Positions 5,841 to 5,971 of a stretch of DNA of 5,971 bases are shown here, piece by piece. Position numbers and translations under genes: made by a program. The DNA lies in contig CAZQER010000064.1 in NCBI GenBank assembly GCA_964592095.1, positions 1 to 5,971 of the forward strand, given 5' to 3'. Under the pieces are notes generated by a model. It was not told the DNA's origin, did not search any database, and saw only the letters and a program-made list of their open reading frames with translations. This DNA comes from EX4484-2 sp964592095. Its GTDB lineage: Archaea > Altiarchaeota > Altiarchaeia > IMC4 > QMZM01. Position 1 is the first letter of the stretch. Each line of letters starts with the position of its first letter.

Positions 5841-5971
5841 GAAGTAGGGGTAGAATATCCAACAGAGATGGAAAGGGTTGAAATAGTTGCTAAAGGGTAG
5901 CAGGGAGGTTAGGGATTGGAGGGATGAGTTGGGCGAGAGGCTTGATTCTTCTGGCAGATTGTTCTATAGAA
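5841..5971 (+). pseudogene. Unrecognised coding-like fragment, apparently frame-disrupted and cut by the window edge
   Basis: I do not recognise this protein. One frame, open from 5841 just after a TAA, reads VEYPTEMERVEIVAKG and stops at a TAG at 5898-5900. The +1 frame, open from a TTG at 5887 to the right edge, reads LLKGSREVRDWRDELGERLD followed by SSGRLFYR. Skipping one base near 5895 joins the two smoothly as a charged, soluble peptide, so the DNA looks like a gene with a 1-nt frameshift or a sequencing error in the AAAGGG run. Alternatively it holds an intact gene starting at TTG 5887, with GGAAAGGG about 9 nt upstream. The first frame has no start codon before the ATG at 5868, which argues for a remnant. 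Composition differs from all genes to the left: about 46% G+C by hand count, with 49 G against 11 C. The function cannot be stated. Confidence 0.35.

Noticed and set aside
1..5971. CRISPR arrays, tRNA or rRNA genes, insertion-sequence ends, long inverted repeats
   Set aside because: No regularly spaced repeats, cloverleaf-like segments, transposase motifs or matched terminal repeats were seen; nearly all of 1-5815 is coding.

Overview
The window is an AT-rich (roughly one-third G+C by eye) surface-glycan or glycoprotein assembly locus. All six supportable genes act in sugar-nucleotide conversion, polyprenyl-phosphate-sugar synthesis or export, or glycosyl transfer. The organism is probably an archaeon (moderate confidence). 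Arg is encoded almost only by AGA/AGG and Ile often by ATA. No start has a strong Shine-Dalgarno sequence. The best-placed promoter-like element is a TATA-type box centred about 25 nt upstream of an ATG, as in leaderless archaeal transcripts. A low-GC bacterium is not excluded; no rRNA, tRNA or informational gene is present to decide.

Left block (1-1703, + strand): the C-terminal two-thirds of a GT4 glycosyltransferase that enters from the left edge, then after 9 bp a GT2 polyprenyl-phosphate glycosyltransferase of the DPM1/GtrB type with two C-terminal membrane helices.

Middle block (1716-3556, - strand): read in the opposite direction, a GT-C fold (GT39/ArnT-like) membrane glycosyltransferase followed by a very small GtrA-like membrane protein whose GTG start overlaps the upstream stop. 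This pair converges tail-to-tail with the GT2 gene, leaving 12 bp between stop codons.

Right block (3604-5815, + strand): an NAD-dependent nucleotide-sugar epimerase (GalE/UDP-glucuronate 4-epimerase-like) and a second GT4 glycosyltransferase with a cysteine motif, 4 bp apart. It diverges from the middle block across a 47-bp AT-rich spacer that probably carries both promoters. After 5815 the composition becomes G-rich, and an unrecognised, apparently frame-disrupted or partial coding fragment runs off the right edge.

Proposed joint function (inference): the epimerase supplies a UDP-sugar and the two GT4 enzymes extend a lipid-linked glycan in the cytoplasm. The GT2 enzyme charges polyprenyl or dolichyl phosphate with one sugar, the GtrA-like protein helps move it across the membrane, and the GT39 protein transfers it to a glycan, lipid or protein on the outer face. 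The last three resemble the GtrA/GtrB/GtrC logic of bacterial O-antigen modification, here split between opposite strands and with a half-length GtrA. No system of a wholly new kind is visible. The most unusual items are the half-size GtrA, the atypical active-site segment of the GT39 protein and the odd right-hand edge.
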